Source: Bacillota bacterium (lineage in GTDB: Bacteria; Bacillota; Clostridia; Christensenellales; SZUA-584). From it: 28,438 bases of DNA. Below the pieces are notes generated by a model that worked only from the letters and a program-made list of their open reading frames with translations, searched no databases and was not told the origin of the DNA. Shown here one piece after another: positions 13,362-21,894 of the stretch. The position numbers and the translations under genes were made by a program. The DNA lies in assembly GCA_023408075.1 (NCBI GenBank), contig JAEYKW010000037.1, positions 1 to 28,438 of the forward strand. The letters are read 5' to 3'. The first letter of the stretch is position 1; the number at the start of each line of letters is the position of its first letter.

Positions 13362-14573
13362 ATGATACTGATTAATGAAAATTATCTGGCACTCAAAGGG
13401 AGCTATCTTTTTTCCGAGATGGCCAAAAGAATAAATGCGCATGGCGGCGATATCATCCGGCTCGGTATCGGCGATGTGACGTGCCCGCTGCCGCCCGCTG
13501 TGGTGGACGCGATGAAAGCGGCGGTGGATGACATGGGAACGGCGGGGGGATTCCACGGCTACGGCCCCGAACAGGGCTACGCGTGGCTGCGCGAGGCGAT
13601 CGCCGCCAACGATTATGCGGGCCTTGGCATCGAAGCGGACGAGATATTTGTGTCGGACGGCGCGAAGTGCGACACGGGCAACATACAGGAGCTGTTTTCG
13701 TCGATGTGCAAAATCGCTGTGCTCGATCCCGTGTATCCGGTGTACGTGGATACCAATGTGATGGCGGGCCGCGCGGGCGATTATGACGCGGCGAGCAACG
13801 CTTATACAAACATCACCTATCTGCCCTGCAGCGCAGCCAACGGCTTTAAGCCCGCACTGCCGAAAGAGGATGTCGATATTATCTATCTATGTTACCCCAA
13901 CAACCCGACGGGCACGGTGCTCACCAGGGATGAGCTGACACAGTGGGTGAATTATGCGAAAAAGACGGGCGCGCTGATACTGTTCGACGCGGCGTATGAA
14001 GCGTTTATCCGCGAGGACAACGTGCCGCACAGCATTTATGAAATTGAGGGCGCGAAGGACGTCGCGATTGAATTCCGCAGCTATTCCAAAACAGCGGGCT
14101 TCACGGGCACACGCTGTGCGTTCACCGTGATTCCCAAATCCCTGATGGGCGCGGATTCGGACGGCGAGCTGCACAGTCTCAACGCGATGTGGAACCGCCG
14201 CCATACCACCAAGTTCAACGGCGTGCCGTATACAACGCAGAAGGGCGCGCTTGCGTGCTATTCGGACGCGGGCAAGGCGCAGATTAAACAGACGATAGAT
14301 TTTTATCTCGGCAACGCGAAGGTGATTCGCGAGGGGCTTCAAAGCATTGGCATCGATTGCTGGGGCGGCGTGAATTCGCCGTACATCTGGCTCAAAACGC
14401 CGGGCGGCATGCCGTCGTGGGATTTCTTCGATGTGCTGCTCGATGCGGGTGTGGCGGGAACGCCGGGCGCGGGCTTCGGGAGCGCGGGCGAAGGGTATTT
14501 CCGGCTGACCGCGTTCAATACGCATGAAAACACGCTCAAAGCGATGGAAAGGTTCTCATCGCTCAAGCTATAA
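13362..14573 (+). CDS. dapL: LL-diaminopimelate aminotransferase
   Basis: The 403-aa PLP-dependent enzyme transfers an amino group from glutamate to tetrahydrodipicolinate, giving LL-diaminopimelate in one step for lysine and peptidoglycan. It begins ILINENYLALKGSYLFSEMAKR and contains RLGIGDVTCPLPPAV, GYGPEQGYAWLREAIA and CYPNNPTGTVL. The PLP lysine is Lys243 in SYSKTAGFTGTR, and SPYIWLKTP follows. All are hallmarks of the DapL family, and length is normal. ATG 13362 follows AGGGGAG at 6 nt. An upstream in-frame start at 13260 would run through the terminator hairpin and is rejected. The EFR1 gene follows 24 bp later, probably in the same transcript. Confidence 0.95.
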   Translation: MILINENYLALKGSYLFSEMAKRINAHGGDIIRLGIGDVTCPLPPAVVDAMKAAVDDMGTAGGFHGYGPEQGYAWLREAIAANDYAGLGIEADEIFVSDGAKCDTGNIQELFSSMCKIAVLDPVYPVYVDTNVMAGRAGDYDAASNAYTNITYLPCSAANGFKPALPKEDVDIIYLCYPNNPTGTVLTRDELTQWVNYAKKTGALILFDAAYEAFIREDNVPHSIYEIEGAKDVAIEFRSYSKTAGFTGTRCAFTVIPKSLMGADSDGELHSLNAMWNRRHTTKFNGVPYTTQKGALACYSDAGKAQIKQTIDFYLGNAKVIREGLQSIGIDCWGGVNSPYIWLKTPGGMPSWDFFDVLLDAGVAGTPGAGFGSAGEGYFRLTAFNTHENTLKAMERFSSLKL

Positions 14574-14597
14574 TCCCCTACGAAGGAAGTATCAGTC

Positions 14598-15503
14598 ATG
14601 CCGGTTAAAAAGGCGCTCGTGGTTTATTTCTCGGGAACGGGCGGCACGGCGCGCGCGGCGGACGCGATGGAGGCCGCATTGGCGGCACACGGCGTCAGCG
14701 TCAGCAAACAGGAGATTCATCATAACAACGTGATTGAGAACGGCAGTGAAGATCTGCTTGTGCTGCTGTTTGCGGTGCACGCGCTTAACGCGCCCGAACC
14801 GGTGTACCGCTGGCTGAAAAGCATGGCGGGTGTGCAGGGTATTCTTCCGGCGGCTGTGCTCGCCGTATCGGGCGGCGGTGAGATATTTCCGAACAGGGCC
14901 TGCCGCTTGAGCAGCATCAAACGCCTTAAGAAAAAGGGCTACGATGTGACATACGAGGATATGCTCGTGATGCCGTCTAATATGAGCATCGCCACGCCCG
15001 ACAGCCTCGCGGTGCGGCTGCTTGAGGTGCTGCCGCAAAAGGTTAATCAGATTGCGGATGATCTGCTGGCAGGCGTGAGGCGGCGTACGAAGCCGGGGCC
15101 GCTCAACAGAACGATGTCGGTGCTGTTTGAGGCGGAGAAGTTCGGCGCTCATTTTTTCGGAAAGGCGCTGTATGCACAAGAAAGCTGCACAAGCTGCGGC
15201 TGGTGTGCGAAGCAGTGCCCGAGCGGCAACATCACCATGACGGGTGAAAACCCCGAGTTCGACGGCAAGTGTGTAATGTGCTTTCGCTGTGTGTATGGGT
15301 GTCCCGTCCATGCTATAGCGGCGAAACGCCTCGGTTTCGCGCTTAACAAGCAGGGCTTTGATATGAGGCGGTATGACACTTTGAAAGCGGCGCAGAATGC
15401 GAAAGTCAAAAGCATCGCGTGGATGGGCGTCAACAGATATTTGGACGGAGACGGAAAAGGCGAAATAACAGGCAGCGACAACAGGACGGTACCGCGAGGA
15501 TAG
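14598..15503 (+). CDS. EFR1-family flavodoxin/ferredoxin electron-transfer protein
   Basis: The 301-aa product has an N-terminal flavodoxin-like domain (1-150) with the FMN phosphate loop SGTGGTAR (12-19). A C-terminal ferredoxin module (about 190-240) carries two [4Fe-4S] motifs: Cys197, 200, 203 and 207 (CTSCGWCAKQCP), and Cys225, 228, 231 and 235 (CVMCFRCVYGCP). EFR1-type proteins carry electrons in anaerobes, and the physiological partner is generally unknown. Cytoplasmic, no signal peptide. AAGGAAG precedes the ATG. The 3' end of the gene forms the left arm of its own terminator. It probably shares the dapL transcript, but nothing shows a functional link. Confidence 0.88.
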   Translation: MPVKKALVVYFSGTGGTARAADAMEAALAAHGVSVSKQEIHHNNVIENGSEDLLVLLFAVHALNAPEPVYRWLKSMAGVQGILPAAVLAVSGGGEIFPNRACRLSSIKRLKKKGYDVTYEDMLVMPSNMSIATPDSLAVRLLEVLPQKVNQIADDLLAGVRRRTKPGPLNRTMSVLFEAEKFGAHFFGKALYAQESCTSCGWCAKQCPSGNITMTGENPEFDGKCVMCFRCVYGCPVHAIAAKRLGFALNKQGFDMRRYDTLKAAQNAKVKSIAWMGVNRYLDGDGKGEITGSDNRTVPRG

Positions 15504-15516
15504 CCGTCCTTTCTTT
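15483..15516 (+). terminator. terminator overlapping the end of the EFR1 gene
   Basis: AGGACGG (15483-15489) pairs with CCGTCCT (15504-15510) and is followed by TTCTTT. The stop codon TAG (15501-15503) is at the loop's right edge, so the left arm is coding sequence. Confidence 0.6.
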
Positions 15517-15556
15517 AAACAGACAGAAAATTTAATTATTAAGAGAAGGAGATATA

Positions 15557-16381
15557 ATGGTTGACGTCAATAAGCCGGTCACAAACCCTGATCTTGTGAA
15601 AGCCATAAACGACATGCGGCAAGACAATTCACCGGAAAAACAAAACAGTATGATCGACGAGGTGATGAAAGCACATTTTATTACACCCGTTACTGTTTCG
15701 CCCGAACCCAAGCATGATCATGATCACTGCGATTGTCATGACCATTGTGATTGTCATGATCATGATCACACTACTGAGTTCGAGAAAGGGACAACCATCA
15801 GCTTTTACTCAATCGGAGACAGCGCCGGTCAAAGCTTCTTCTTGGCTTTTACGGATTGGGATGAACTTAAGAAATGGCAAAACAATGACCACCAGCAGAC
15901 ACTGGTCGTCACGTTTAGCGATATTGGCGGCATGGTACTGCAGGAAGACAGCCGCTGGGACGGCTTTGTGATCAACGCATACGGCGACAGCATCGTGTTT
16001 AATAATGAGCTCGTGAAAGCGCTCAAAGACGAGATGGATAGGCGGGCTGACGGAGGAGTGGTTGAGCAGGTTATCGAAAAGAAAACAACCGTTCAATTGG
16101 GAGAGCCGCGTGTGTATCCCAAAGACATGGTGAAAGCCATATGCGCGCATGTGAAAAAGAAAAAGAACGTGATAGCGGCTTACCTGCGGCTGATGGAGAA
16201 GGAAGGGGAGCAAAGCTATCTGGTCGTTGTGGATTTTACGGGCGACAGGCGCGACGTTTTTGACGGTATCGGCAAGGCGGCGTGGGATCATTTGAACGGC
16301 ATGTTTATTGATCTGGTGCCGTTTGATACGGATTTCGGACAGCAGGCCGCCATGGGCGTGGAGCCGTTTTACAAAAGATAA
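15557..16381 (+). CDS. SseB-like protein with a pure His/Asp/Cys insert
   Basis: The 274-aa soluble protein has an N-terminal helical stretch (1-40), a 19-residue run at 53-71 made only of His (8), Asp (7) and Cys (4), an SseB-type domain (about 78-170, with FLAFTDWDELKKW and DIGGMVLQEDSRWDGFVINAYG) and an SseB C-terminal-type domain (about 180-272, with GEPRVYPKDMVKAI and FYKR at the end). SseB proteins were named for enhanced serine sensitivity and have no defined reaction. The insert looks like a metal-binding segment for zinc, nickel or copper, by composition only. AGAAGGAGA sits 6 nt before the ATG. Confidence 0.8.
   Translation: MVDVNKPVTNPDLVKAINDMRQDNSPEKQNSMIDEVMKAHFITPVTVSPEPKHDHDHCDCHDHCDCHDHDHTTEFEKGTTISFYSIGDSAGQSFFLAFTDWDELKKWQNNDHQQTLVVTFSDIGGMVLQEDSRWDGFVINAYGDSIVFNNELVKALKDEMDRRADGGVVEQVIEKKTTVQLGEPRVYPKDMVKAICAHVKKKKNVIAAYLRLMEKEGEQSYLVVVDFTGDRRDVFDGIGKAAWDHLNGMFIDLVPFDTDFGQQAAMGVEPFYKR
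15728..15763 (+). repeat. 18-bp tandem repeat encoding CDCHDH units
   Basis: Two adjacent 18-bp copies (15728-15745 and 15746-15763) match at 16 of 18 positions. They encode CDCHDH twice inside the His/Asp/Cys insert of the SseB-like gene, so the insert probably grew by slippage or duplication. Confidence 0.8.
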
Positions 16382-16410
16382 GCAGTGGGTTTGAAATAAG
16401 GAGAGATTTC

Positions 16411-16851
16411 ATGAAAAAAATATTGATTTTTGCATTAACAGCCGCCGTGTTGGCGCTGGCTGCGTGCCAAGCGCAGGATGCCGCGACGCCAGCGTATACG
16501 GACAATGCTGCGGCCGTTGAATCTCAGACGGAGCAGGCCGCCGAGCTTTCGGCGGAGGATACGGTTCGGCGCTTTTTTGAGTGCTTCAACAGCCGAGATG
16601 CCAAGGCCATCAATGCGCTAATGGAAAAAGGCCGCAGTATGGCTCTGACGGAGGAGGAGTCTGCCACGCTGACGTTAACATCCTGCACGGAGCTGCAGTC
16701 CGACGAAGCGGCGTCAGTGGTGGAGGCTGTTTTCGATGCTGAGATCGATGAGCGCAATATGTCTTCGTTTGAAGAGGGCGAATACACGTGGCGGTTTGAG
16801 CTTGCCAAAGGCAGCGACGGCATTTGGCGTATTGGCAATTACGGCGTATAG
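16411..16851 (+). CDS. small lipoprotein with NTF2/DUF4829-like domain
   Basis: The 146-aa product has a type II signal peptide with basic MKK, a hydrophobic core and lipobox LAAC. Cys19 would be lipidated, anchoring the protein outside the membrane. An Ala/Glu/Thr-rich linker (20-45) precedes a globular domain starting SAEDTVRRFFECFNSRDAKAINALM. That phrase is typical of NTF2-like folds such as DUF4829. No catalytic residue is evident. AAGGAGAG lies about 6 nt before the ATG. The next gene starts 4 bp after the stop. A ligand-binding or accessory role is possible but unproven. Confidence 0.82.
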   Translation: MKKILIFALTAAVLALAACQAQDAATPAYTDNAAAVESQTEQAAELSAEDTVRRFFECFNSRDAKAINALMEKGRSMALTEEESATLTLTSCTELQSDEAASVVEAVFDAEIDERNMSSFEEGEYTWRFELAKGSDGIWRIGNYGV

Positions 16852-16855
16852 ACTG

Positions 16856-17110
16856 ATGAATTTCGATGATATCGACTTTAAAGGTGGTACATGCCGTTAT
16901 ATTGAGCCGCTCGGACAGGATATGCTCGAGGTTTATTACCCTAATGATTTTGTGATCGATGTAGGCTATATTGAAGACTCGAAAACGTATTATGTCACCA
17001 TCATCAAAAGCAATGACTGGACCCATATTTACAAGGAGATTGAGGCCAAGTCAGAGGTGGATCTTAAAAATGCTTTAAGATACGCCATCGAATACGTCAC
17101 TCATCTTTAA
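16856..17110 (+). CDS. 84-aa hypothetical protein coupled to the lipoprotein gene
   Basis: The product is 84 aa, beginning MNFDDIDFKGGTCRYIEPLG, with alternating hydrophobic and polar residues (VIDVGYIEDSKTYYVTIIKS) suggesting beta strands, then a C-terminal helix (EVDLKNALRYAIEYVTHL). No signal peptide, membrane segment or Cys pair suggests export. The ATG lies 4 bp after the lipoprotein stop without a clear Shine-Dalgarno site, so translation is probably coupled. An upstream in-frame start at 16736 lies inside the lipoprotein gene and is rejected. I do not recognise the family. Confidence 0.6.
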   Translation: MNFDDIDFKGGTCRYIEPLGQDMLEVYYPNDFVIDVGYIEDSKTYYVTIIKSNDWTHIYKEIEAKSEVDLKNALRYAIEYVTHL

Positions 17111-17219
17111 TGCGCCTGCTCTTTAAATCCCTTCCGTTGAAATCCCCTTTTCCTCATGTTACTATGAAAAAGGACAAAAACCTTATTTTTCTGACAGCAT
17201 TTTAAAACCGGAGGGCGGC

Positions 17220-18410
17220 ATGAAAATACTGCACACATCCGATTGGCATATCGGCCATACGCTCTACACCAAAAAGCGCTACGGCGAGCACGAAGCTTTC
17301 TTAAACTGGCTCAAAGAGACGATTATTTCTCGCGGCATCGACGCGTTGGTCGTTGCGGGCGACGTGTTCGACACGGGCGCGCCGGGCGGACAGGCGCAGC
17401 GCCTTTACTACGATTTTTTAACGTCATTGCTCGGGACATGCTGCCGCACGGTGGTCATCGTCGCGGGCAATCACGATTCCCCGTCAATGCTCGAAGCCCC
17501 AGCGGGCGTGCTCGAAAAGCTGCATATCCACACCGTCGGGCCGCCGGGCGAAATCAGCCGCCATGTGGTTCCGCTGCGTGGTGCGGACGGCGAAACGAAG
17601 GCCGTCTGCTGTGCGGTGCCTTATCTGCGCAAAAACGAGATGGTGCGCCTCGAAGATGACACACAATCCACGGACGAAAAGATCGTCGCGGCAACGGCCC
17701 AGTTTTACCGCGACGTGACGGACGCGGCGCTGGCCTATAAGCTGCCCGTTATCGCGACGGGGCACCTGTTTGCGCAAGGCGCGGTGCGCACCGAGGGCGA
17801 CGGTGTGCGCGAGCTGTATGTGGGCACACTCGGTCAGGTGGGTGCGGATATATTCCCCGAGGAGCTTCGTTATGTGGCGCTCGGGCACATTCACGGCGCG
17901 CAAACTGTGGGCGGGCAGCCGCGCCTGCGTTACTGCGGGTCTCCGCTGGCCATGAGCTTTTCGGAGCTCGGGCGCGAAAAAAGCGTGCTTGAGGTTACGC
18001 TGGACGGGGAGCTCCAGGTTGAGGCCGTGCCCGTGCCTGTGTTTCAGCGCATGGCGGCGGTGCGCGGCAACCGGGAAGAGATACTTAAGACGCTTCATAG
18101 CCTCGCGGGCGAAAACGTCTGGATTGAGGTGACATACACGGGCGAAGAGCCGTGCCCGCATTTGAGCGCGGATGTGGCGGACGCCATAAGCGGCAGCTGC
18201 GCCGAGGTCTTAAGCATACGCAACACGGCGGCGGCAGGCACCGCACTCGAAGCGGCGGATGAATCAGAGTCTCTCGCCTCCATGTCGGTGCAGGATGTAT
18301 TTTTGCGCTGCATCGGGGCCGACGCGCTCGGCGAGGACGATGTCTCAGAGCTTGTCGGCTGCTTCAACGAGATCATCCGCGAGCTTGAGGAGGCGGACAC
18401 ATGCGCATAG
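17220..18410 (+). CDS. sbcD: SbcD nuclease subunit (Mre11-like)
   Basis: The 396-aa metallophosphoesterase is the exonuclease/endonuclease subunit of SbcCD, which cleaves DNA hairpins and processes double-strand ends. Metal-binding motifs appear in order: HTSDWHIGH (Asp8, His10), VAGDVFDTG (Asp48), VAGNHDSP (Asn84, His85), ATGHLF and ALGHIHG. Length is normal for the family. GGAGGG lies about 7 nt before the ATG. It overlaps sbcC by 10 bp, the usual arrangement for this complex. Confidence 0.96.
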   Translation: MKILHTSDWHIGHTLYTKKRYGEHEAFLNWLKETIISRGIDALVVAGDVFDTGAPGGQAQRLYYDFLTSLLGTCCRTVVIVAGNHDSPSMLEAPAGVLEKLHIHTVGPPGEISRHVVPLRGADGETKAVCCAVPYLRKNEMVRLEDDTQSTDEKIVAATAQFYRDVTDAALAYKLPVIATGHLFAQGAVRTEGDGVRELYVGTLGQVGADIFPEELRYVALGHIHGAQTVGGQPRLRYCGSPLAMSFSELGREKSVLEVTLDGELQVEAVPVPVFQRMAAVRGNREEILKTLHSLAGENVWIEVTYTGEEPCPHLSADVADAISGSCAEVLSIRNTAAAGTALEAADESESLASMSVQDVFLRCIGADALGEDDVSELVGCFNEIIRELEEADTCA

Positions 18411-21325
18411 AAAAGGTCGTCATCGAAAACTTGAACTCTCTGCTCGGGCGCTTTGAGATCGACCTTAACGACCGCGCGTATGCGGGCGGCCTGTTCGCGA
18501 TTGTCGGGCCGTCGGGTGCGGGCAAAACCACGGTGCTCGACGCGATCTGCCTCGCGCTGTACGGCAAAACGCCGCGCATCGACTCAATCAGCGACATGCA
18601 CGACGAGCTCATGAATAAGGGCGCGGCAGACTGCCGGGCCGAAGCGGTGTTTACGGCGGGCGGCAGACGGTACAGAAGCATTTTTGTGCACGAGCGCGCC
18701 AAGGGCGCGAAGCCGTTCCGCGCGGTGAAGCGCGAGCTGCTGACGCAGGGTGCGGACGGCACATGGCAGGTGGCGGCGGCGCGTATCCGCGAGGTGGACG
18801 AGAAGATCGAAGAGATCTGTGGGCTCGATTATGGCCGGTTCACGCGCTCCATCATGCTCGCGCAGTTCCGTTTCGCGGAATTCCTGCAGGCCAGCTCCAA
18901 CGAACGCGCGGCCATACTCGAGCAGATCACAGATATGGACATCTACCGGCGCATTTCGGTTGCCGTTTATGAGAGAACGCAGCAGCAAAAGCAACGGCTC
19001 ACCGAGACGCGCAGCCAGATCGATTTGAAGCCGATACTCAGCGAGGCCGTAGAAGCGGCGCGCCGTGAGGAAGTGACGCAGCTTGAAGCGGCGATTGCCT
19101 CGCACGAAGCGCTCAAGGGCGCTTTTCAGGAGTGCCGCATGACGGCGCAGCGGCTTCATGATTTATCGCGCGAGCTGGAGCGGTACCGGCAGGCCCGGCA
19201 GCCGCTGATCGAGGATAAAGAGCACTTTGCGCAGGCACTGCAAGCCGCGAAGCGAGCAGAGCAGGCGTGCAAGGCAAAGCAGGAGGCGCTTTTCAAAACG
19301 GTCAAGGAGGTGCGGGAGCTTGACCTCAGCGCGTCGTACAAGGCGGAGGAGATAAAGCGCATCGGGCAGGAGATGGCCGCATCGGACGCAAAGATCAGCG
19401 AGAACAAGCAAGCGGTGCTGCAACTGTTCAAGAAATACGAGCCGAACGCCGCGGGCGAACGGTACAAAGCGCTCTATGAATCCGACGATGTGAGCGGCGA
19501 GTTGCGCGGCAAAGCCAAAGCGGCGCTCGATGCGGCAGCGGCCAGAGCGGCAACCATAGAGATTCAGATGGATGAGGTGCTCACCCGGCAGGGAGAAGCG
19601 CACTGGCGCACGCGCCTTGAGCGGCTCAAGAATGCGTTGCCCGTTGCGCAGGCGTCAGACGCTTTGGCAGCGGCGCGGCAGCAGCTTGAGGCGTTTGGCA
19701 AGCAGCAGGCCGCTTTGCTGAAAGAACACGGCGATTTTGAGCAGACATACGACGAGACAGCGGATAAATACGAGTATGCGCTGCTGAACCGGCGCTTCGG
19801 CGATGAACGCCGCAAGCTTGAGGAAGGCCAGCCGTGCCCGCTTTGCGGCGCACTGCATCATCCGGAGGCGGACAAGGCGCTGGACGGCGATTATTTTGAT
19901 AAAGCCAAGCGGAATATGGACGAGGCGCAGTTGAAGAAAGACGGCATTGCGAATCGGCTGCGCGAGGCCGAACTGCGCATCGGCGATGTGACTCAGCAGA
20001 TTGCCGAAAAGCAAAGCTTTGTGGACCAGAACAAGGCGTTGCTCGACGAGCTGGACGGCCCGCACGAGACCGATGGGATTATCAGCGCGATGGAGGATGC
20101 GGAGAAGAGGCTGCGTGAGCTGAGCATGCTGCAAAGCAGCAAGCTCGCTGCCGCCGAAAACGTGAGGGAGCTGACCGCGAGGTTCGGCGACGTGGACAAG
20201 GACGTTGCGATGATTGATACGCGCAAACGCACGATTGCGGATGCGCAGCAGGACAAGGCCGCCAAGGAGCAGCTCAAAGCGCAGACACAGGCGCAGATGG
20301 ATGAACTGGCGGCGCGGCGCAGGACGCTTTTTGGCGACAAGAATGCCGATGCGGAGGAAGCGTCGGCTCAAAGAGAGATGCAGGCGGCGCAGGACTCAAA
20401 GGAACAGGCCCGGCAGCGTGCGGAGCAGGCCGAGCGCGCATTGATTCAAAACGCAAAGGATATCTCGCGCACGCAGGACGACAGGAATATGCTGGCAGCC
20501 AGCCTCAAAGCCGCGTTTGAGCAGACCGCCGCTGATGCGGCCAATATCAGCAACGTGTCCGGCGACGATGATGTGGCGGCGCTTTTCGGGCGCTTCACGG
20601 AAGAGGCGGCAGCGCTGACAGAGCAACCTGATGTCGATGTGCTTAATCAAGTCATAAAAGCAATTGAGGCTTATATCGATGGTGAAAAGAAACAGAAAAC
20701 CATTGTTGAAATAGTACTCAAAAACAATGCCGGGGATCGACAAAAAGTGAAGATACTCAAAACACAGGAGAAAACGCAGAAACAGGCGCTGGAAAAGTGG
20801 GAGAAGCTCAACGCGCTGATCGGTTCGGCGAGCGGCGACAAGTTCAGCCGCATGGCGCAGAGCATCACGTTCGACGCGCTGCTGCGCTTTACGAACCAGA
20901 GCCTCAAACGCATGAGCAACCGCTATATCCTCGTGCGCGACGAAGCGGGGCCGTTAAAGCCGCTCGAGCTCGCGGTGATCGATATGGATCAAGCGGGGGA
21001 AAAGCGGCCCGTGAGCAACCTCTCGGGCGGCGAGAGCTTTATTGTGTCGATGGCGCTCGCGCTTGGGCTTTCGGAGATGTCGTCCGGCGCCGCACGGATC
21101 GACTCGCTGTTTATCGACGAAGGGTTTGCCTCGCTGGACGATAATTATTTGGAGGCCGCGCTGCAGACGCTGTCCGCTCTCGGCAACCGCGAAGGCAAGC
21201 TGATCGGCGTGATATCGCATGTGGAAGCGCTTAAAAACCGCATCGATGTGCAGATTGAGGTGCATCCGCGCTCGGGCGGATGCTCGGAGCTTAGCGGCCC
21301 GGGCATCAATACAAGCAGCAATTAA
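18401..21325 (+). CDS. sbcC: SbcC ATPase subunit (Rad50-like)
   Basis: The 974-aa SMC-like ATPase partners SbcD. The N-terminal ATPase half contains Walker A GPSGAGKTT (Lys42). Long coiled coils rich in Ala, Glu, Gln, Arg and Lys run to about residue 850. They are interrupted by the zinc hook CPLC (Cys479, Cys482), which joins two complexes. The C-terminal half carries the signature LSGGES (874-879) and Walker B SLFIDEGF (Asp906, Glu907). It is somewhat shorter than the roughly 1050-aa E. coli protein, consistent with a shorter coiled coil. The start ATGCGCATAG overlaps the sbcD stop. Identification is firm. Confidence 0.96.
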   Translation: MRIEKVVIENLNSLLGRFEIDLNDRAYAGGLFAIVGPSGAGKTTVLDAICLALYGKTPRIDSISDMHDELMNKGAADCRAEAVFTAGGRRYRSIFVHERAKGAKPFRAVKRELLTQGADGTWQVAAARIREVDEKIEEICGLDYGRFTRSIMLAQFRFAEFLQASSNERAAILEQITDMDIYRRISVAVYERTQQQKQRLTETRSQIDLKPILSEAVEAARREEVTQLEAAIASHEALKGAFQECRMTAQRLHDLSRELERYRQARQPLIEDKEHFAQALQAAKRAEQACKAKQEALFKTVKEVRELDLSASYKAEEIKRIGQEMAASDAKISENKQAVLQLFKKYEPNAAGERYKALYESDDVSGELRGKAKAALDAAAARAATIEIQMDEVLTRQGEAHWRTRLERLKNALPVAQASDALAAARQQLEAFGKQQAALLKEHGDFEQTYDETADKYEYALLNRRFGDERRKLEEGQPCPLCGALHHPEADKALDGDYFDKAKRNMDEAQLKKDGIANRLREAELRIGDVTQQIAEKQSFVDQNKALLDELDGPHETDGIISAMEDAEKRLRELSMLQSSKLAAAENVRELTARFGDVDKDVAMIDTRKRTIADAQQDKAAKEQLKAQTQAQMDELAARRRTLFGDKNADAEEASAQREMQAAQDSKEQARQRAEQAERALIQNAKDISRTQDDRNMLAASLKAAFEQTAADAANISNVSGDDDVAALFGRFTEEAAALTEQPDVDVLNQVIKAIEAYIDGEKKQKTIVEIVLKNNAGDRQKVKILKTQEKTQKQALEKWEKLNALIGSASGDKFSRMAQSITFDALLRFTNQSLKRMSNRYILVRDEAGPLKPLELAVIDMDQAGEKRPVSNLSGGESFIVSMALALGLSEMSSGAARIDSLFIDEGFASLDDNYLEAALQTLSALGNREGKLIGVISHVEALKNRIDVQIEVHPRSGGCSELSGPGINTSSN

Positions 21326-21406
21326 GGCGTGTAGGGGTGTGTGGGGTTATATGAGGTGTAAGAACCGCTTGCGGTGCTTATGGCGCTCACTGCCAACCAA
21401 CCGCGC

Positions 21407-21427
21407 AAAGCGGATTCTATCCGCTTT
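21407..21427. repeat. 21-nt perfect hairpin repeat, copy 1
   Basis: AAAGCGGAT and ATCCGCTTT pair around a TCT loop (9 bp perfect), extended in this copy by GCG/CGC after one mismatch. An identical 21-nt copy occurs at 21568-21588. Confidence 0.8.
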
Positions 21428-21450
21428 ACGCTTGATGAAAAACCCCCACG

Positions 21451-21544
21451 TGTCATGCTGAGGAGCGAAGCGACGTGAGCATCCCATGGCAAAACGCTTT
21501 AAACATGGGATTTTTCGTATCGCTTACGCTCACTCAAAATGACA
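21451..21544. repeat. dispersed palindromic repeat with TGTCAT...ATGACA ends
   Basis: The 94-bp segment begins TGTCATGCTGAGGAGCGAAGC and ends TCACTCAAAATGACA. Its arms are broadly complementary and its centre holds CATCCCATG and CATGGGATT pairing elements. This matches a class of dispersed palindromes (TGTCATTCTGAGCGAAGCG-type) that I know from many bacterial genomes. It codes for nothing, and mobility in trans is unproven. Confidence 0.6.
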
Positions 21545-21567
21545 ATAACCACTTTGTCAGCAGCCTG

Positions 21568-21588
21568 AAAGCGGATTCTATCCGCTTT
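21568..21588. repeat. 21-nt perfect hairpin repeat, copy 2
   Basis: This copy is identical over 21 nt to that at 21407-21427, in the same orientation. The two copies bracket the 94-bp palindromic element. Confidence 0.8.
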
Positions 21589-21894
21589 GAGAACGGGCAT
21601 AGATGGGCGTTTTGCATGTGCGTTACAGCTTCAGAGCCATAAGATACCATAAGCCGCAATCAGCCGATGGGAGCAAATACCCGTCCCGCCTGACACGAAA
21701 AAGATGCCGATATCTGGTCTTGAATAGCTTAGTGCGGAGATGTCGGTCCATGCATACAAGTGTTTTTTCGCGGTGCCGTTTGAACAAGGCCTGTTTTGTT
21801 TATTGTTAGGACATAGTTAAAAATTTCATGAGACTGTCAATGTGAAATGCCGGTATGTTCACTTTTTTTATAATATTTGACGAGGTAGCGCCAA
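21589..21894 (+). other. intergenic region before the GGDEF/HD-GYP genes, no gene seen
   Basis: About 300 bp follow the repeat cluster. A 68-codon frame (21603-21809) is Arg/Cys-rich with no motif and no ribosome-binding site, so I do not call it. A TATAAT (21869-21874) lies 21 bp before the next start codon without a matching -35, so the promoter of the signalling genes is uncertain. Confidence 0.35.

Noticed and set aside
15713..15769. The repeated CATGATCATGATCA-like DNA as a regulator operator
   Set aside because: It is inside a coding frame, and the repetition follows from His-Asp codon runs.
21451..21544. CRISPR repeat or insertion-sequence end
   Set aside because: There is no regular spacing of repeats, no spacers and no transposase frame. 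It is a single palindromic element.
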